Source of the DNA: Methanobacteriaceae archaeon
Lineage (GTDB): Archaea; Methanobacteriota; Methanobacteria; Methanobacteriales; Methanobacteriaceae
Direction: 5' to 3'
NCBI GenBank assembly: GCA_030681145.1
Contig: JAUXXK010000069.1
Coordinates: 1-7,640 of the forward strand
Length of the DNA stretch: 7,640 nucleotides
Part shown: piece after piece, positions 5,477 to 7,640 of the stretch
Numbering within the stretch: position 1 is the first letter of the stretch
How the letters are laid out: every line of letters starts with the position of its first letter
Notes under the pieces: generated by a model
The model's input: only the letters and a program-made list of their open reading frames with translations
Databases searched by the model: none
What the model was told of the DNA's origin: nothing
Position numbers and translations under genes: made by a program

Positions 5477-5859
5477 ACGAAGTTGGGCTGCGTATCTGCC
5501 ACTATTTTTATGCTATTTACCAGCATGTTCTGGTTTTCAACTCCAGAAACCGTGAGCCAACAGCCTTTGGAATTTCTGCAAATGGAAAAGATCATTTAAC
5601 CGGTGATTGGGGCCCGCGCAAGCTTTTACTCTCTTTAATGGTGCCGCTCTCATTTATTGCTTTGGGAGCAGCCTTCTGGAAACGTAATTTATTCTTTGGA
5701 TTATCCGTAATAGTACTAATTGCTGTTCTAAAAATAATCTGGAATGCGGTATTTGGTTGAGAATCAGGAATGTCTATTAATGTCCCAACCATTTTAGGAC
5801 TAATTATCTGTTCATTTATCATATATTTCGGCTTTAAAAGATTAGAAAAGAATATTTAA
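5477..5859 (+). pseudogene. Decayed small membrane-protein gene, family not recognised
   Basis: The stretch reads as protein only if a frame change and a stop are bridged. One frame (5477-5596) encodes a hydrophobic segment, SATIFMLFTSMFWFSTPE, then SQQPLEFLQMEK and a TAA. The next frame continues smoothly as KDHLTGDWGPRKLLLSLMV from about 5587, so loss of one A in the GGAAAAG run (5584-5590) would explain the shift. It then reads FIALGAAF and LFFGLSVIVLIAVLKIIW, hits TGA at 5758-5760, and continues in frame with SINVPTILGLIICSFIIYFGF to TAA at 5857-5859. That gives about four membrane segments. No start codon with a ribosome site is found, so the 5' end is also damaged; KRSWAA in a third frame at 5475-5492 may be a remnant. 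The part around 5590-5680 is more GC-rich than its surroundings. I do not recognise the family. A short live ORF from ATG 5638 is possible but lacks a ribosome site. Confidence 0.6.
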
Positions 5860-5917
5860 TAAAAAAATAAACCAGATTAATTTAAACAAATATTAAGATA
5901 TCTGTTAATTATCTACA

Positions 5918-5975
5918 TTGTTTAGTTAAACATTATTTTGTTTAGAATCGATAAATTTAGTTAATTATATAAAAA
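5918..5975 (+). promoter_or_regulatory. Probable promoter of the SoxB-like nucleotidase gene
   Basis: TTATATAAAAA at 5965-5975 is a good archaeal TATA-box candidate, about 80 bases before the start codon. Upstream lie TTGTTTAG at 5918-5925 and again at 5938-5945, exactly 20 bp apart. The first copy forms an inverted repeat TGTTTA-GT-TAAACA (5919-5932). A further TAAACA is at 5883-5888. Such spacing on one helix face would suit a regulator, but the motifs are short and AT-rich. Confidence 0.4.
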
Positions 5976-6050
5976 TTTAATAAAATAAAAAAATATTTTT
6001 ATAGGTATTTTAGGGGAAAATTAAATTACATAATATCGTTAAAATAATTA

Positions 6051-7505
6051 ATGGTAATAAAAATGTTTGAGAATGATTTGACTATTTTGCAAATGAATGA
6101 TAGCCACGCTTATTTGGATATTCATCAAGAATTATTTTGGGAAGGTGATCATGCTAAATATGAGTTAGCAGGTGGTTATGCTAGAATTGCTACCATATTC
6201 AATCAAATTCGAGAGGAAAACCCCAAAACTTTAGTTTTTGATTGTGGAGACACTATTCACGGTACTTATGCAGCAGTAAAAACCAAAGGCGAGGCACTAA
6301 TCCCTATTTTGAACTATTTGAACTTTGACGCCATGACTGCGCACTGGGAATTTGCATATGGCTCTGAACATTTTAAAAAACTAACTAAGAAATTGAATTA
6401 TCCCATGTTAGCTCTTAACTGTTATCATGAGTCAAATAATGAACTTTTTTTTGAACCATGGATTATTAAAGAGATGGGGGAGCTTAAGATAGGTATAATA
6501 GGCATAGCGGCTACTATAGTCGACAAAGTTATGCCTGCATCCTTTAGTAAAGGAATTTACTTTACTTTAGGTAACGAAGAATTACCATATTATATTAATA
6601 AACTGCGAAATGAAGAAAAAGTTGATTTAATTGTAGTTGTTTCACATTTGGGGTTTCCTCAGGAAATGAAGTTAGCCCATGAAGTTGAAGGTATAGATGT
6701 ATTGTTAAGTGCACATACGCATAACCGACTTTATAAACCGGTACTTGTTAATAATACCATCTTAATTCAATCAGGATGTCATGGTTCTTTTGTTGGAATG
6801 TTAAATCTTAATATAAGCAGAGGAAAGGTTGTTAATTTCCAACACAAACTTATCACAGTATCTGAAGATATTAAACCGGATCCTGTCGTTGAAAACATGG
6901 TAAATCTCATTTTAAAACCATATAAAGATGAATTAAATCAAGTCTTAGGTTATACTGATACTGGACTTAATCGTAATACTGTACTGGAATCTACCATGGA
7001 TAATTTTCTTTTAAAAAGTCTTTTATTTGAGACAGATGCTCAAATAGCATTTTCTAATGGTTGGAGATATGGTGCACCTGTTCCCCCAGGAAAAATTACT
7101 TTAAATGATCTTCATAATATTATTCCAACCAATCCTCCGGTTTCAACTGTGGAATTAACGGGTAAAGAAATTTGGATGATGATGGAAGAGAATTTGGAAC
7201 ATTTATTCGCAAGAGAACCTTATAATCAGATGGGAGGTTATTTAAAAAGGTGTATGGGATTAAATTTGTATTTCAAAGTTGAAAATCCCCATGGCCAACG
7301 TATACAAGAACTATATATAGCTGGAAAAAAACTATACATGGATCAAACTTATAGAGCAGCTTATGTTACCAGTCAGGGTGTTCCTCCGATTTATGGTAAA
7401 AAAAGAGATCAACTAGATGTTAATGCAGTAGAAGCGTTGTTAAATTACCTATCCCGAAATCAACCCTTAAATGCTGAGCTTCAAGGTACAGTAATAACAA
7501 TTTAA
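6051..7505 (+). CDS. SoxB-like 5'-nucleotidase-family metallophosphoesterase, cytosolic
   Basis: This 484-residue protein has the two-domain layout of 5'-nucleotidase/UDP-sugar hydrolases. The N-terminal calcineurin-like domain carries MNDSH (metal ligands Asp17, His19), DCGD (Asp64/Asp67), AHWEFAYG at 97-104, VSHLG (His199) and SAHTH (His222, His224). The C-terminal domain from about residue 296 contains FSNGWRYG (334-341), ITLNDLHNIIPT (349-360) and VELTGKEI (367-374). The GNHE motif of ordinary nucleotidases is replaced by a HWE form, and EENLEHLF followed by YNQMGG resembles SoxB, the thiosulfohydrolase branch. No Sec or Tat signal peptide is present, unlike periplasmic SoxB, and no other sox gene is near. 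The substrate is open: nucleotides, a sugar nucleotide, or a sulfur compound. The start could also be the ATG at 6063 (residue 5), since neither has a strong ribosome site. It appears to be a single-gene unit. Confidence 0.85.
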   Translation: MVIKMFENDLTILQMNDSHAYLDIHQELFWEGDHAKYELAGGYARIATIFNQIREENPKTLVFDCGDTIHGTYAAVKTKGEALIPILNYLNFDAMTAHWEFAYGSEHFKKLTKKLNYPMLALNCYHESNNELFFEPWIIKEMGELKIGIIGIAATIVDKVMPASFSKGIYFTLGNEELPYYINKLRNEEKVDLIVVVSHLGFPQEMKLAHEVEGIDVLLSAHTHNRLYKPVLVNNTILIQSGCHGSFVGMLNLNISRGKVVNFQHKLITVSEDIKPDPVVENMVNLILKPYKDELNQVLGYTDTGLNRNTVLESTMDNFLLKSLLFETDAQIAFSNGWRYGAPVPPGKITLNDLHNIIPTNPPVSTVELTGKEIWMMMEENLEHLFAREPYNQMGGYLKRCMGLNLYFKVENPHGQRIQELYIAGKKLYMDQTYRAAYVTSQGVPPIYGKKRDQLDVNAVEALLNYLSRNQPLNAELQGTVITI

Positions 7506-7530
7506 AATGAGATAGTCATACAGATATATA

Positions 7531-7551
7531 GTTTTAACATTTTTTTTCTTT
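7531..7551 (+). terminator. T-tract terminator after the nucleotidase gene
   Basis: GTTTTAACATTTTTTTTCTT contains a run of eight T residues (7540-7547), about 35 bases after the stop codon. Oligo-T tracts are sufficient for archaeal termination. No clear stem precedes it. Confidence 0.45.
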
Positions 7552-7560
7552 ATAAATTTA
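7548..7560 (+). promoter_or_regulatory. Possible TATA box for the gene at the right edge
   Basis: CTTTATAAATTTA resembles an archaeal TATA box and lies about 75 bases before the ATG at 7631. It directly follows the T-tract after the nucleotidase gene, which would separate the two units. The evidence is the motif and its position only. Confidence 0.35.
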
Positions 7561-7630
7561 GGTTAATCCCATAATTCCGATTAATTTCTTAATTTTAATC
7601 AAATAACGAAATTCAAATAGGGTGTTAACT

Positions 7631-7640
7631 ATGAAACCAT
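7631..7640 (+). CDS. Probable start of a further gene, cut by the window edge
   Basis: ATG AAA CCA at the extreme right end follows AGGGTG at 7619-7624, six bases before the ATG, which is a good archaeal ribosome site. Only three codons (Met-Lys-Pro) are visible, so no function can be given. Confidence 0.4.

Larger units (their letters stand above)
5343..6050. other. Gene-poor stretch between cdhB and the nucleotidase gene
   Basis: Apart from the cdhB terminator, the decayed membrane-protein gene and the nucleotidase promoter, these 708 bases hold no intact gene that I can support on either strand. The minus-strand frame at 5592-5822 is the antisense shadow of the pseudogene and has no ribosome site. 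Flanks 5371-5476 and 5860-6050 are very AT-rich spacer. No tRNA or CRISPR-like repeat is seen. Confidence 0.6.

Noticed and set aside
5758..5760. In-frame TGA as a selenocysteine codon
   Set aside because: Surrounding text is a membrane protein loop (VFG then ESGM), not a known selenoprotein. Other lesions occur nearby, no insertion element is evident, and selenocysteine use is not expected in Methanobacteriales.
5592..5822. Minus-strand open frame of 76 codons in the cdhB-nucleotidase gap
   Set aside because: It has no ribosome site and lower protein-like quality than the plus-strand membrane-protein remnant on the same bases.
1..7640. CRISPR arrays, insertion sequences, tRNA or rRNA genes
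   Set aside because: No regularly spaced repeats, transposase-like frames with terminal repeats, or cloverleaf-like GC-rich segments were found on either strand.

Overview
The window looks like chromosomal DNA of a hydrogenotrophic methanogen, most likely of the order Methanobacteriales. It carries archaeal-type CO dehydrogenase/acetyl-CoA decarbonylase genes (cdhA, cdhB). Most starts are preceded by archaeal Shine-Dalgarno sequences of the GGTGA or AGGAG type. Spacers are very AT-rich with TATA-like boxes, and the composition is AT-rich throughout. The placement is inferred from gene content and style, not from a marker gene.

Region by region: (1) Positions 1-1312, minus strand: a PurC-like (SAICAR synthetase superfamily) gene whose end overlaps the GTG start of a beta-carbonic-anhydrase-like gene that runs off the left edge. 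(2) 1313-1547: a divergent promoter region with an exact 14-bp palindrome, CTATATA repeats and a leader hairpin. (3) 1548-1697, plus strand: a 49-residue ribbon-helix-helix regulator, absent from a simple long-ORF view. (4) 1760-4723, minus strand: cdhA followed by a 16-cysteine CooF/HycB-type ferredoxin gene, with a stem-loop plus T-run between them. (5) 4724-4832: a compact divergent promoter with an 18-bp direct repeat and a 10-bp inverted repeat. (6) 4833-5342, plus strand: cdhB, ending in a strong stem-loop/T-tract terminator. (7) 5343-6050: a gene-poor stretch holding a decayed small membrane-protein gene. (8) 6051-7505, plus strand: a SoxB-like cytosolic 5'-nucleotidase-family metallophosphoesterase. 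(9) Right edge: the probable first codons of another plus-strand gene.

The central theme is carbon monoxide chemistry. CdhA (Ni-Fe-S catalytic alpha subunit) and CdhB (epsilon subunit) form the CO dehydrogenase part of the acetyl-CoA decarbonylase/synthase complex. Here they are transcribed divergently from one repeat-rich control region, no cdhC, cdhD or cdhE lies in the window, and a CooF-like electron-transfer protein sits behind cdhA. CdhA also appears to carry a third ferredoxin-like cysteine motif where the Methanosarcina proteins I recall have two. The simplest reading is a CODH module (alpha-epsilon plus dedicated ferredoxin) that is separately regulated and may be independent of acetyl-CoA synthesis. 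Whether a full cdh operon exists elsewhere in the genome decides this. The purC-like/carbonic-anhydrase-like pair and the nucleotidase have no demonstrated link to it.
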